A stretch of DNA of 64,000 bases from Trebonia sp036501515 (GCA_036501515.1 DASYAD010000389.1:62001-126000); one strand, 5' to 3'; positions 1 to 8,902 are shown, numbered from the stretch's first letter. Notes: generated by a model not told the origin, from the letters alone. Program-made: numbers and translations.

Positions 1-13
1 GGAGGTGCGCCCG

Positions 14-1585
14 GTGGAGGCAGCAGGAAGCGGGCCGAACGACCAGCCGGATACCGCCGGCGCGCTTCCCGTCCTTGAACTCAGGCACGCCGCGAAGTCG
101 TTCGGCGCCGTGCGGGCGTTGATTGACGGGTCGGTGGAGCTGCGCCCAGGCGAGGTCCACGCGCTGCTCGGCGAGAACGGGGCGGGCAAGTCCACCCTGG
201 TCAAGATCCTCGCCGGGGTGCACCAGCCGGACAGCGGCACGCTCAGCGTCGGCGGCCGGGAGGTCACGCTGCACGGGCCCGCCGCCGCGCGCGAAGCCGG
301 CATCGCGGTCATCTACCAGGAGCCGACGCTGTTCCCCGACCTGACCGTCGCGGAGAACATGTTCATCGGCCGCCAGCCCCTGAAGAAGGGCTACGGACTG
401 AGCGGGCGCCGAATCGACCGTCGGTCCATGCACGACGAGGCGGCCGCGATCTTCACCCGCCTCGGCGTGCCGCTCGACCCGGCCAGGCCCGCGCGCGGGC
501 TGTCCATCGCCGACCAGCAGGTGGTCGAGATCGGTAAGGCGCTGTCGCTGAACGCGCGGGTGATCGTGATGGACGAGCCCACCGCCGCGCTGTCCGCCGC
601 CGAAACCGGCCGGCTGTTCGAGGTGATCCGCACCCTGCAGGCGCAGGGCGCCGCCGTGCTGTTCATCTCGCACCGGCTTGAGGAGGTCTTCGCGATCTGC
701 ACCAGGGTCACCGTGATGCGCGACGGCAGCCACGTGCTCACCAGCGACCTGGCCGGGCTGACGGCGGCCGACCTGGTACGGGCCATGGTCGGCCGGGAAC
801 TGGCCGAGCGCCCGCCGGAGGCCGCGGGGGCCCAGCCGGGCGACCCCGTGCTGGTCGTCGAGCGGCTCACCAGGGAAGGCGTCTTCACCGGCATCTCGTT
901 CACGGTCAGGTCCGGTGAGATCGTCGCGCTGGCGGGCCTCGTCGGGTCTGGGCGCAGCGAGGTCGCCAGGGCCGTTTTCGGCATCGACCGCTACGACGCC
1001 GGCCAGGTCACGGTGAGCGGCCGCGTGCTCAAGAAGGCGTCGCCGGTCAGCGCGATGGCGGCCGGCATCGGCTTCGTGCCGGAAGACCGCCGGCAGCAGG
1101 GCCTCGTGATGGACATGTCGGTGCAGCAGAACGTGGCCCTCGCCTCGCTCGGCAACCTGGAGAAGGGCGGCCTGATCCGGGTCAGCGCCGAGCGGGCGAT
1201 GGCGACCGACTGGGCCGCCCGCCTGAAGATCAAGTACGGCCGGCTGACCGACCCGGTGTCCATGCTCAGCGGTGGCAACCAGCAGAAGGTGGTGCTGGCC
1301 AAGTGGCTCGGCCGTAAACCGGGCCTGCTGATCGTCGACGAGCCGACCCGCGGCATCGACGTCGGCACCAAGGCCGAGGTGCACAACCTGCTCATCGAGC
1401 TGGCCAGGGGCGGGGTGGGCGTGCTGATGATCTCCTCGGAGCTGCCCGAGGTGCTCGGCGTCAGCGACCGGGTGCTTGTCATGCGCGAAGGAGCGCTGGT
1501 GGCCGAGTTCAGCCACGCCGAGGCGTCGGAAGAGGCGATCATGACGGCCGCGATGGGCCAGCACAGTGACGAGGCTTCCGTATGA
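14..1585 (+). CDS. Sugar (probably L-rhamnose) ABC transporter ATP-binding protein
   Basis: Cytoplasmic ATPase subunit of a carbohydrate ABC importer of the RbsA/XylG/RhaT type, powering uptake through the two permeases encoded next. Two tandem ABC domains are visible. The first has Walker A GENGAGKST near residue 53 and Walker B VIVMDEPTAAL near 187. The second has a degenerate Walker A (GLVGSGRSE), signature LSGGNQQK near 418 and Walker B LLIVDEPTRG, the usual asymmetry of this family. The start is placed at GTG 14 because GGAGG at 1-5 sits eight bases upstream. GTG at 5 is in frame but overlaps that ribosome-binding site. The rhamnose assignment comes from the neighbouring catabolic genes. 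Rhizobial nomenclature would call it rhaT. Confidence 0.9.
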   Translation: MEAAGSGPNDQPDTAGALPVLELRHAAKSFGAVRALIDGSVELRPGEVHALLGENGAGKSTLVKILAGVHQPDSGTLSVGGREVTLHGPAAAREAGIAVIYQEPTLFPDLTVAENMFIGRQPLKKGYGLSGRRIDRRSMHDEAAAIFTRLGVPLDPARPARGLSIADQQVVEIGKALSLNARVIVMDEPTAALSAAETGRLFEVIRTLQAQGAAVLFISHRLEEVFAICTRVTVMRDGSHVLTSDLAGLTAADLVRAMVGRELAERPPEAAGAQPGDPVLVVERLTREGVFTGISFTVRSGEIVALAGLVGSGRSEVARAVFGIDRYDAGQVTVSGRVLKKASPVSAMAAGIGFVPEDRRQQGLVMDMSVQQNVALASLGNLEKGGLIRVSAERAMATDWAARLKIKYGRLTDPVSMLSGGNQQKVVLAKWLGRKPGLLIVDEPTRGIDVGTKAEVHNLLIELARGGVGVLMISSELPEVLGVSDRVLVMREGALVAEFSHAEASEEAIMTAAMGQHSDEASV

Positions 1586-1665
1586 GCGAGCGTGCGAGCG
1601 AGTCAGTAAGCACTGTGCGTCCGCGAATGCGGACGCCGAGCGCCAGCGAGGCTTCCGTATGAGCG
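1570..1665. repeat. 77-bp insertion bounded by a 19-bp direct repeat, with internal hairpin
   Basis: The sequence cgaggcttccgtatgagcg occurs at 1570-1588 and again at 1647-1665. The first copy holds the ATPase stop codon and the second holds the permease start codon. Between them lies a perfect 8-bp inverted repeat, gcgtccgc/gcggacgc, with loop gaat. The arrangement looks like a former ATGA stop/start overlap opened by a short insertion that duplicated its target. Confidence 0.7.
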
Positions 1666-2774
1666 CCGCCACCCTGCCGGGCAGCGACCAGCAGGTCAAG
1701 CGGGCCGGCGACGCGGGCCTGGCCGAGCGGGTCTTCCGTATCCGCGAGTCCGGCATCCTCGCCGTCCTGGTCGTCTTCGTCCTGGTCACCACCGGAGTGC
1801 AGCACCGGTTCCTGAACACCGCCAACATCCAGTTCGTGCTGGTCGACACGACCACGTTCGCGCTGCTGGCCCTGGGCGAGACGATGGTCGTGATCAGCCG
1901 CAACGTCGACCTGTCGGTCGGCTCGGTCGTCGGCCTCTCCGCCTACCTGTCGGCCGACCTGTTCGCCGGGCATCCCGGACTGCCGATCCCGGTGGTGTTC
2001 CTCGCCGGCCTCGGCATCGGGCTCGCCTGCGGCGTCGCCAACGGGATCATGGTCGCCGCGGGCCGGGTGCCGAGCCTGGTGGTGACCCTCGCCACGCTGT
2101 ACATCATCCGCGGCATCGACATCCTGATCGTCGGCGGCAACGAGGTGGACGCCTCCTCGCTGCCCAACGCGTTCCTCGACATTCCCAAGGACACGATCGG
2201 CGGCATCCCCGACATCGCCATCGCGGTCGCCGTGGTGATCGCGATCGGCGCGTACTACCTGCGCACCTTCCGCTCCGGCCGGGACCTGTACGCGATCGGC
2301 TCCAACCCGGACGCGGCCCGGCTGGCCGGCCTGCCGGTCGGCCGCCGGGTCTTCACCGCGTTCGCGGTCAGCGGGGCGATCGCGGGCGTGGCCGGCGTGC
2401 TGTGGGGCGCCCAGTACGGCACGATCAACTCCACCGCCGGCACCGGCTACGAGCTCCAGGTGGTCTCGGCGGTGGTGGTCGGCGGAGTGGCGATCTTCGG
2501 CGGCAGCGGCTCGGTCACGGGCGCCGCGATCGGCGCGCTGCTGCTCACCACGATCAGCTCCGCGCTGTACGTGCTCGGCATCTCATCGTTCTGGGACCAG
2601 GCGATCTGGGGCTTCCTGCTGCTGGTCGCCATCGCCCTCGACCAGACGATCACCGAGCGGCTGACGAACGCGCTGCGGTCGAGAAAGCCGCGCACCCGCA
2701 ATCCGGGCCCGCGTAAACCCGCCGCGCCCGGCAACGCCCCGCAGACCAGCACCGGGACGAGGGACCTGCCATGA
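1659..2774 (+). CDS. Sugar ABC transporter permease (rhamnose importer subunit 1)
   Basis: Integral membrane subunit of the RbsC/AraH permease family (BPD_transp_2), pairing with the next gene to form the translocation channel. The protein is strongly hydrophobic with about eight to ten membrane spans. It carries the family's 'VVISRNVDLSVGSVVGLS' region and a glycine-rich 'GGVAIFGGSGSVTGA' segment near the C-terminus. The reading frame is open upstream to 1566, but that extension is repeat-derived and not permease-like, so ATG 1659 is chosen. The C-terminal tail is charged and Pro/Arg-rich, hence cytoplasmic. It overlaps the next gene by four bases (ATGA), implying translational coupling. Rhizobial name rhaP. 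Confidence 0.88.
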   Translation: MSAATLPGSDQQVKRAGDAGLAERVFRIRESGILAVLVVFVLVTTGVQHRFLNTANIQFVLVDTTTFALLALGETMVVISRNVDLSVGSVVGLSAYLSADLFAGHPGLPIPVVFLAGLGIGLACGVANGIMVAAGRVPSLVVTLATLYIIRGIDILIVGGNEVDASSLPNAFLDIPKDTIGGIPDIAIAVAVVIAIGAYYLRTFRSGRDLYAIGSNPDAARLAGLPVGRRVFTAFAVSGAIAGVAGVLWGAQYGTINSTAGTGYELQVVSAVVVGGVAIFGGSGSVTGAAIGALLLTTISSALYVLGISSFWDQAIWGFLLLVAIALDQTITERLTNALRSRKPRTRNPGPRKPAAPGNAPQTSTGTRDLP

Positions 2775-3748
2775 ATAACCTCAGCGAACGACTCCGCCCG
2801 GCGCTGCGCTGGGAGACCGGCCTCGCCGTGGTCGTCGCCGGCATCCTGATCATCGGCTCGGCCTCGTCGCCGGACTTCCTGACCGGCAACAACCTGTTCA
2901 ACCTGGGCCTGTCCAACGGCGAGATCGCGATCATGTGCCTGCCGATGACGCTGATCATCATCAGCGGCGAGATCGACCTGTCGGTGGCGTCGATCCTCGG
3001 CATGAGCAGCGCGCTGCTCGGCTACCTGTGGTCCAAGGGCTGGCCGATGCCCGCCATCTTCGTCTTCGTCGGCGTGACCGGCATCCTCGCCGGGGCGGTC
3101 AACGGCCTGCTCATCACCCGCCTGCGGCTGCCGTCGCTGGCGGTGACGATCGGCACGCTCGCCCTCTACCGCGGCATCGCCACGATCCTGCTCGGCCCGA
3201 GCACGGTGTCCAGCTTCCCCGCTGGCTACACCAACCTCGGCGTCGACGCGGTCCCGTTCACCGGCAACGACATGACCTGGTCGACGCTGGTCTTCATCGT
3301 GCTGGCGATCGTCTTCGGCGTCGTCCTGCACGCCACCCCGCTCGGCCGGTCCGTCTACGCGATGGGCGCGAGCGCCGAGGCCGCCCAGTTCGCCGGCATC
3401 AGGGTCAAGCGGATCAAGACCGGCCTGTTCATGCTCTCCGGCTTCATCTGCGCGCTGGCCGGCGTGCTGCTCACGTTCCGCCTTGACACCGCCGTGCAGA
3501 ACAACGGCCTCGGCCTCGAGCTCAGCGTGGTCGCGATCGTGCTGCTGGCCGGGGTGTCGATCTTCGGCGGCAAGGGCTCGCTGGCCGGCGTGGTACTGGC
3601 GGTACTCGCCTTCGCCGGCATCCAGAACGCCCTGCTGCTGACCAACTTCAACCAGGAAGCGACTGGCATCGTCACCGGCGCGCTGCTGCTCGCCAGCGTC
3701 TTCCTGCCCAACGCCGGCCGCCTGGTCCGGCGGCTCGTCCACCCCTGA
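2771..3748 (+). CDS. Sugar ABC transporter permease (rhamnose importer subunit 2)
   Basis: Second membrane subunit of the importer, same family as the preceding gene, with the matching 'LIIISGEIDLSVASILGMSS' and 'GVSIFGGKGSLAGV' signatures. At 325 residues it is normal length for the family. The start ATG at 2771 overlaps the previous stop. Having two different permeases in one operon is typical of rhamnose and autoinducer-2 type ABC systems and supports a heterodimeric channel. Rhizobial name rhaQ. The substrate is inferred from context. Confidence 0.88.
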   Translation: MNNLSERLRPALRWETGLAVVVAGILIIGSASSPDFLTGNNLFNLGLSNGEIAIMCLPMTLIIISGEIDLSVASILGMSSALLGYLWSKGWPMPAIFVFVGVTGILAGAVNGLLITRLRLPSLAVTIGTLALYRGIATILLGPSTVSSFPAGYTNLGVDAVPFTGNDMTWSTLVFIVLAIVFGVVLHATPLGRSVYAMGASAEAAQFAGIRVKRIKTGLFMLSGFICALAGVLLTFRLDTAVQNNGLGLELSVVAIVLLAGVSIFGGKGSLAGVVLAVLAFAGIQNALLLTNFNQEATGIVTGALLLASVFLPNAGRLVRRLVHP

Positions 3749-3817
3749 CCAGCCCCTAGCAATCCGTGTTCCGACCAGCCAATGGCCTGCGGCACCAAAT
3801 TGAAAGGATACAAGGAT

Positions 3818-4927
3818 ATGGATCTGAGACGGGCAAGGAAGCTCGCGCTCGCGCTTCCGGTCGTCGCTACGGTCGCCCTCGCGGCGGCCTGCAGCTCAAG
3901 TTCCACGAGTTCCCCAAGCTCTCCGAGCACGTCGTCGTCCACGGCGGCCGCGTCAAGCGCCGCGACCGGCAGCTCCTCATCCGCCGCCGCCTCCGGCGGA
4001 CTGAAGACCGGCCTCAAGGTCTTCGTCATCCCCAAGAACCTCGGCAACTCCTACTTCACCACCGCTGACAGCGCCAACTCCGGCGGCGCGATCTCCGCGC
4101 TTGACACCCTCGGCGAGACGGGCTCCGAGACCAGCGGGACCACCGCCACCGCGTCCTCGCAGATCCCGGCGCTCCAGGCGGCCATCTCCAAGGGCGCCAA
4201 CGCGCTGATCGTGTCCGCGACCGACCCGACCGCGCTGTGCCCGACGCTCTCGTCGGCCATGAAGCGCGGCATCGCGGTCGTCACCTACGACTCGGACGCG
4301 CCCACCTGCCGGTCGATGTTCATCAACCAGGCGTCCACCGCGCAGATCGGCACCAGCGAGGTCGACGTGCTGGCCAAGCAGATCGGCGACAGCGGCCAGA
4401 TCGCGATCGTCTCCGCCGCCGCCAGCGCGACCAACCAGAACGCCTGGATCGGGTACATGAAGACGGAGCTGAAGAAGTACCCGAAGATGACGCTCGTCTC
4501 GACCGTCTACGGTAACGACGACCCCACCACTGCCACCCAGGTCACCCAGGGCCTGCTCCAGCAGTACCCGAACCTCAAGGGGATCATCTCGCCGACCACC
4601 GTCGGCATCGCCGCGGCCGCCGCCGTGCTCGACACCGCTAAGTACCGCGGCAAGATCGCGCTGACCGGCCTGGGCACCCCCGACGAGCTGAAGAAGTACG
4701 TCGCTGACGGCACGATCAAGTCCTTCGAGCTGTGGAACCCGGCCGACCTCGGCTACCTGGCCGCCTACGCCGCCGTCGAACTCGCCTCCGGCAAGGTCAC
4801 CGGCGCCTCCGGCCAGTCCTTCACCGCCGGCAAGCTCGGCAGCTTCACCGTCGGCGCGGACAGCACCGTGCTGCTCGGCCCGCCCTTCGTCTTCGACTCA
4901 TCCAACATCGCCAAGTTCAACTTCTAA
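3818..4927 (+). CDS. rhaS: Rhamnose ABC transporter substrate-binding lipoprotein
   Basis: Secreted, lipid-anchored periplasmic-binding-protein-like receptor that captures the sugar for the importer. The start ATG 3818 follows AAGGA and gives a classic lipoprotein signal: MDLRRARK, a hydrophobic stretch and the lipobox LAAAC near residue 26. A Ser/Thr/Ala-rich linker of about 40 residues follows, then a type 1 periplasmic-binding fold (Peripla_BP_4) with 'ISKGANALIVSATDP' and 'TGLGTPDELKKYV'. It resembles the RhaS group (TIGR02637-like). It lies 69 bases after the second permease and ends in front of a strong hairpin, so it closes the transport half of the locus. Confidence 0.85.
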   Translation: MDLRRARKLALALPVVATVALAAACSSSSTSSPSSPSTSSSTAAASSAATGSSSSAAASGGLKTGLKVFVIPKNLGNSYFTTADSANSGGAISALDTLGETGSETSGTTATASSQIPALQAAISKGANALIVSATDPTALCPTLSSAMKRGIAVVTYDSDAPTCRSMFINQASTAQIGTSEVDVLAKQIGDSGQIAIVSAAASATNQNAWIGYMKTELKKYPKMTLVSTVYGNDDPTTATQVTQGLLQQYPNLKGIISPTTVGIAAAAAVLDTAKYRGKIALTGLGTPDELKKYVADGTIKSFELWNPADLGYLAAYAAVELASGKVTGASGQSFTAGKLGSFTVGADSTVLLGPPFVFDSSNIAKFNF

Positions 4928-4968
4928 CCCAACCCCCACCCCCGTCATCCCGAACGGAAGCGGCTGAC

Positions 4969-5000
4969 CCCCGCTGCCCAGCCTCACCTGGGCAGCGGGG
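4969..5000 (+). terminator. Hairpin terminator after the transporter genes
   Basis: A perfect 13-bp stem CCCCGCTGCCCAG / CTGGGCAGCGGGG with a 6-base loop lies 42 bases after the rhaS stop. No U-tract follows, as is usual for actinobacterial hairpin terminators. It could also act as a stabilising stem that separates transport from catabolic mRNA levels. Confidence 0.65.
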
Positions 5001-5101
5001 CTGGCCCCAACCCCGCGAGCCTCACCCGTCTCGCCGCAAAAGACTGGGTGTCCTTAAGGCCCAATACGGGCGCTAACGACACCCAATCATCCATCACTCG
5101 T

Positions 5102-5118
5102 GATAACAGCAAGAAGCG
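5102..5118 (+). repeat. Dispersed 17-bp repeat copy A
   Basis: GATAACAGCAAGAAGCG matches the two copies inside rhaI (6434 and 6473) at 16 of 17 positions. It is intergenic, between rhaS and rhaM, and is followed by cttgcgcc. Just upstream is an 8-bp inverted repeat TGGGTGTC/GACACCCA (about 5045-5086). Confidence 0.6.
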
Positions 5119-5175
5119 CTTGCGCCGCAGAGCAGGGCGGGCGCCGGGAGCCGGAAAACCGGGAAGGAGCTTCGA

Positions 5176-5490
5176 GTGGAACGTGTCTGCTTTCTCGCGC
5201 GGGTCCGGCCTGACCGGCTTGACGAATACCGCGAGCGGCACGAGTCCGTCTGGCCGGAGATGCGGGCCGCGCTGGCCGAAGCCGGCTGGGGCAACTACTC
5301 GCTCTTCCTCGCCGGCGACGGCCTGCTCGTCGGCTACCTGGAAACGCCCGATTACCTGGCCGCGCTCGACGCGATGGCGGCCACCGACGTCAACCGGCGC
5401 TGGCAGGCCGAGATGGCCGGGTTCTTCGTAGCCGACGGCCCGCCTGACGAATCGTTCGCGAGGGTCAATGAAATATTTCACCTGGACTAG
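5176..5490 (+). CDS. rhaM: L-rhamnose mutarotase
   Basis: Small 104-residue cytoplasmic enzyme that interconverts alpha- and beta-L-rhamnose so that the isomerase receives its preferred anomer. The fold is a dimeric ferredoxin-like alpha/beta barrel. Family landmarks are the N-terminal 'ERVCFLARVRPDRLDEYRERH' region, 'VWPEMRAAL', 'GWGNYSLFL', and a C-terminal 'RWQAEMAGFF' followed by an acidic-hydrophobic end. The GTG start at 5176 has AAGGAG eight bases upstream. It stands first in the catabolic half of the locus, before rhaI. Confidence 0.9.
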   Translation: MERVCFLARVRPDRLDEYRERHESVWPEMRAALAEAGWGNYSLFLAGDGLLVGYLETPDYLAALDAMAATDVNRRWQAEMAGFFVADGPPDESFARVNEIFHLD

Positions 5491-5531
5491 CGCGGCCGCT
5501 CACCGCCGGGCGTGCCCGGCAGCGGGGGGCT

Positions 5532-5551
5532 CCGGGGGGTCGTCCCCCCGG
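5532..5551 (+). terminator. GC-rich hairpin between rhaM and rhaI
   Basis: CCGGGGGG-tcgt-CCCCCCGG is a perfect 8-bp stem with a 4-base loop in the 98-base gap between rhaM and rhaI. There is no U-tract. It may attenuate transcription or process the message rather than end the operon, because rhaI has no obvious separate promoter. Confidence 0.45.
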
Positions 5552-5588
5552 GCTAGCACAGCCATCTTGATTAGGGAGATGACACCGG

Positions 5589-6842
5589 ATGCGTGACCTG
5601 ACCGCGGTCAAGGACGCCCTGAAGCACCACCAGATCGAGCTGCCGTCCTGGGCGTTCGGCAACAGCGGTACCCGGTTCAAGGTGTTCGGCCAGCCCGGCG
5701 TGCCACGTGACCCGTTCGAGAAAGCCGACGACGCCGCCCAGGTAAACAAGTACACCGGGGTCGCGCCCGTCATGGCGGTGCACATCCCCTGGGACAAGGT
5801 GGACGACTACGAGGCCCTGGCCGCGCACGCCAAGGGCAACGGCATCAAGATCGGCGCCGTCAACGCCAACGTCTTCCAAGACGACGACTACAAGCTGGGC
5901 AGCGTGTGCAACCCGGACCCGCGGTCGCGTGCCAAGGCCCTGGCGCACCTGCTCGAGTGCGTCGACATCATGGACGCGACCGGCAGCAGGGACCTCAAAC
6001 TGTGGTTCGCCGACGGCACCAACTACCCGGGCCAGGATGACATCGCCGCCCGCCAGGACCGCCTCGCCGAGGCCTTGGCGGCGGTGTACCAGCGGCTGGG
6101 ATCGGGCCAGCGGATGCTGCTTGAGTACAAGCTGTTCGAGCCGTCGTTCTACACCACCGACGTGCCCGACTGGGGCACCGCCCTGCTGCACTGCACCGCG
6201 CTCGGCGACAAGGCCCAGGTCGTGGTCGACACCGGCCACCACGCGCCCGGGGTGAACATCGAGTTCATCGTCGCGCTGCTGATCAAGGCGGGCAAGCTCG
6301 GCGGCTTCGACTTCAACAGCCGGTTCTACGCCGACGACGACCTCATGGTCGGCTCGGCCGACCCGTTCCAGCTGTTCCGCATCATGCACGAGGTCGTCAA
6401 GGCCGGCGCGCTGTATCCGGGACAGGCCACCGAGATAACAGCAACAAGCGGCGAAGCCGCGGCCTCCGACGGGATAACAGCAACAAGCGCGCTAGCGCAA
6501 CCCAGCGGGCCGGGCATCGCGTTCATGCTCGACCAGTGTCACAACATCGAGCCGAAGATCCCCGCCCAGATCAGGTCGGTGATGAACGTCCAGGAGGCGG
6601 TGGCCAAGGCGCTGCTGGTCGACCCTGACGAGCTGCGGGCCGCGCAGCTGGCCGGCGACGTGCTGGCCGCCAACGCCGCGCTGATGGACGCGTACAACAC
6701 CGACGTCCGGCCGCTGCTGCGGGAGCTGCGGGAGGAGACGGGCCTCGCGCCCGATCCGGTCGCCGCATACCACGCGTCCGGCTACGCGGAGAAGATCGTG
6801 TCCGAGCGCGTGGGCGGGGCCGCCGCCGGCTGGGGAGCCTGA
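5589..6842 (+). CDS. rhaI: L-rhamnose isomerase (Pseudomonas/actinobacterial type)
   Basis: Cytoplasmic metal-dependent isomerase converting L-rhamnose to L-rhamnulose. It has a TIM-barrel xylose-isomerase-like fold with metal-site landmarks 'LEYKLFEPSFYTTD', 'VVVDTGHHAPGVNIE', 'GFDFNSRFYADDDL' and 'FMLDQCHNIEPKIP'. The ATG at 5589 has an adjacent upstream GGGAGATGACACCGG leader. An in-frame insertion of about 25-30 residues (around residues 278-306, rich in Ala/Thr/Ser) lies between 'GALYPGQ' and 'GPGIAFMLDQ'. Family members normally run straight through this point. The insert is made of a repeated 17-mer. The frame is kept, so the enzyme is probably still made, with a surface loop enlarged close to the active-site segment. 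Confidence 0.92.
   Translation: MRDLTAVKDALKHHQIELPSWAFGNSGTRFKVFGQPGVPRDPFEKADDAAQVNKYTGVAPVMAVHIPWDKVDDYEALAAHAKGNGIKIGAVNANVFQDDDYKLGSVCNPDPRSRAKALAHLLECVDIMDATGSRDLKLWFADGTNYPGQDDIAARQDRLAEALAAVYQRLGSGQRMLLEYKLFEPSFYTTDVPDWGTALLHCTALGDKAQVVVDTGHHAPGVNIEFIVALLIKAGKLGGFDFNSRFYADDDLMVGSADPFQLFRIMHEVVKAGALYPGQATEITATSGEAAASDGITATSALAQPSGPGIAFMLDQCHNIEPKIPAQIRSVMNVQEAVAKALLVDPDELRAAQLAGDVLAANAALMDAYNTDVRPLLRELREETGLAPDPVAAYHASGYAEKIVSERVGGAAAGWGA
6434..6500 (+). repeat. In-frame 39-bp repeat insertion within rhaI
   Basis: GATAACAGCAACAAGCG occurs at 6434-6450 and 6473-6489, a 39-bp (13-codon) period. Between the copies lies the hairpin GCGGC-gaa-GCCGC. After the second copy comes the palindrome GCGCTAGCGC. 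The repeat is the same family as the intergenic copy at 5102. Confidence 0.75.
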
Positions 6843-6847
6843 CCGGT

Positions 6848-8902
6848 ATGAGTGACGCGACGTACCAGACCCCGCGCGACGAGGCCGTGGCGGCGCTGCT
6901 GGACCGGAGCAACCGGCTCGGCGCCGACCCGAAGAACACCAACTACGCCGGCGGCAACACCTCCGCGAAGGGCACCGCGACCGACCCGGTCACCGGGCAG
7001 CCCGTCGAGCTGATGTGGGTCAAGGGCTCAGGCGGCGACCTCGGCACGCTGACCGGGGAAGGCCTGGCCGTGCTCCGGCTCGGCCCGCTGCGGGAACTGG
7101 TGAACGTCTACCCCGGGGTCGAGCGCGAGGACGAGATGGTCGCCGCGTTCGACTTCTGCGCGTTCGGCACGGGCGGCGCCGCGCCGTCGATCGACACCGC
7201 CATGCACGGCCTGGTGGAGGCGGCCTGCGTCGACCACCTGCACCCGGACGCCGGCATCGCGTTCGCGACCGCCGCCGACGGCGAGGCGCTGACCGCCGAG
7301 TGCTTCAGCGGCCGGGTCGCCTGGGTGCCCTGGCGGCGCCCCGGCTTCCGGCTCGGCCTGGACATCGCCGCGATCAAGAGCGAGCACCCGGACGCCATCG
7401 GCGTGATCCTGGGCGGCCACGGGATCACCGCGTGGGGCGCGACCAGCGACGAGTGCGAGGCCCGCTCGCTCGAGATCATCGCCGCCGCGCAGAAGTTCAT
7501 CGAAGACCGGGGCAGGCCGCTGCCGTTCGGGCCGCTGGTGACCGAGCCGCTGCCCGAGGCCGGGCGGCGCGCGCGGGCGGCCGCCCTGGCGCCCTACATC
7601 CGCGGCCTCGCCTCCACCGGCAAGCCGCAGCTGGGGCACTTCAGCGACCACCCCGCGGTGCTCGAGTTCACCGGCAGCGAGAAGCTGGCGGCGCTCGCTG
7701 CGCTCGGCACCTCCTGCCCCGACCACTTCCTGCGCACCAAGGTGCGGCCGCTGGTCCTCGACCTGCCGCCTGACGTGCCGCTCGCGGACGCGGTCGAACG
7801 GCTGCGCGCGCTGCACGCCGCCTACCGGGCCGATTACCAGGCCTACTACGAGCGGTACGCGACGCCGGACTCGCCGCCGATGCGCGGCGCCGACCCGGCC
7901 ATCGTGCTGGTGCCCGGGGTCGGCATGTTCAGCTTCGGCGCGGACAAGCAGACGGCGCGGGTGGCGGGCGAGTTCTACCTGAACGCGATCAACGTGATGC
8001 GCGGCGCCGAGGCGATCTCCCGCTACGCGCCGATACCGGAAAGCGAGAAGTTCCGGATCGAGTACTGGGAGCTCGAAGAGGCCAAGCTGCGCCGCCGGCC
8101 CAAGTCCAAGCCCCTGGCCGGGCGGATCGCCCTGGTCACCGGGGGCGGTTCTGGCATCGGCCGGGCGACCGCCGAGCGGCTCGCGGCCGAGGGCGCCTGC
8201 GTGGTGGTGGCCGACCGCGACGCCGGCGCGGCCAAGGGCGTCGCGGAAAGCCTCGGCTCGGCTGACACCGCCGTCGCGGTCGCCGCCGACGTGACCAGCG
8301 AAGCCGACATCGCGGCGTCGTTCGCCGCCGCGGCCCTCGCCTTCGGCGGCGTCGACCTGGTGGTCAACAACGCGGGCCTGTCTATCTCCAAGCCGCTGAC
8401 CGAGACCACCGCCGCCGACTGGGACCTGCTGCACGACGTGCTGGCGCGCGGCTCTTTCCTGGTCGCCAGGGAGGCCGCGAAGCTGCTGACGGCGCAGGGG
8501 ATGGGCGGCGACATCGTCTACATCGTCAGCAAGAACGGCGTGTTCGCTGGCCCGGCCAACATCGCCTACGGCGCGGCCAAGGCCGACCAGGCGCACCAGG
8601 TCCGGCTGCTCGCGGCCGAGCTCGGCGGCATCGGCGTGCGGGTCAACGGCATCAACCCGGACGGCGTGGTCCGCGGCTCCGGCATCTTCGCCGGCGGCTG
8701 GGGAGCGCAGCGGGCGGCCGTGTACGGGGTGCCCGAGGAAGAGCTCGGCGCCTTCTACGCGCAGCGCACCCTGCTGAAGAAGGAGGTGCTGCCCGAGCAC
8801 ATCGCCGCCGCCGTCTTCGCGCTTACCGGCGGGGACCTGCCGCTGACGACCGGGCTGCTTATCCCCGTCGACGCCGGCGTGGCGGCCGCGTTCCTGCGAT
8901 GA
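6848..8902 (+). CDS. Bifunctional rhamnulose-1-phosphate aldolase / L-lactaldehyde dehydrogenase (RhaEW type)
   Basis: Fusion enzyme for the last two steps: cleavage of rhamnulose-1-phosphate to DHAP and L-lactaldehyde, then NAD-dependent oxidation of lactaldehyde. The N-terminal class II aldolase domain (about residues 1-400) has 'NTSAKG', 'WVKGSGGDLG', the metal-binding 'VDHLHPDAG' and 'GGHGITAWG'. The C-terminal short-chain dehydrogenase domain (about 423-684) has TGGGSGIG, NNAG and the Tyr-x-x-x-Lys motif in 'AYGAAKADQ' near 575-579. The length of 684 fits the RhaEW/YuxG family. It lies 5 bases after rhaI and overlaps rhaB by four bases (ATGA). Confidence 0.92.
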   Translation: MSDATYQTPRDEAVAALLDRSNRLGADPKNTNYAGGNTSAKGTATDPVTGQPVELMWVKGSGGDLGTLTGEGLAVLRLGPLRELVNVYPGVEREDEMVAAFDFCAFGTGGAAPSIDTAMHGLVEAACVDHLHPDAGIAFATAADGEALTAECFSGRVAWVPWRRPGFRLGLDIAAIKSEHPDAIGVILGGHGITAWGATSDECEARSLEIIAAAQKFIEDRGRPLPFGPLVTEPLPEAGRRARAAALAPYIRGLASTGKPQLGHFSDHPAVLEFTGSEKLAALAALGTSCPDHFLRTKVRPLVLDLPPDVPLADAVERLRALHAAYRADYQAYYERYATPDSPPMRGADPAIVLVPGVGMFSFGADKQTARVAGEFYLNAINVMRGAEAISRYAPIPESEKFRIEYWELEEAKLRRRPKSKPLAGRIALVTGGGSGIGRATAERLAAEGACVVVADRDAGAAKGVAESLGSADTAVAVAADVTSEADIAASFAAAALAFGGVDLVVNNAGLSISKPLTETTAADWDLLHDVLARGSFLVAREAAKLLTAQGMGGDIVYIVSKNGVFAGPANIAYGAAKADQAHQVRLLAAELGGIGVRVNGINPDGVVRGSGIFAGGWGAQRAAVYGVPEEELGAFYAQRTLLKKEVLPEHIAAAVFALTGGDLPLTTGLLIPVDAGVAAAFLR

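Noticed and set aside
2447..3742. 431-residue minus-strand open frame across the permease genes
   Set aside because: Same GC-bias artefact; product rich in Asp/Gln/His/Arg without domains.
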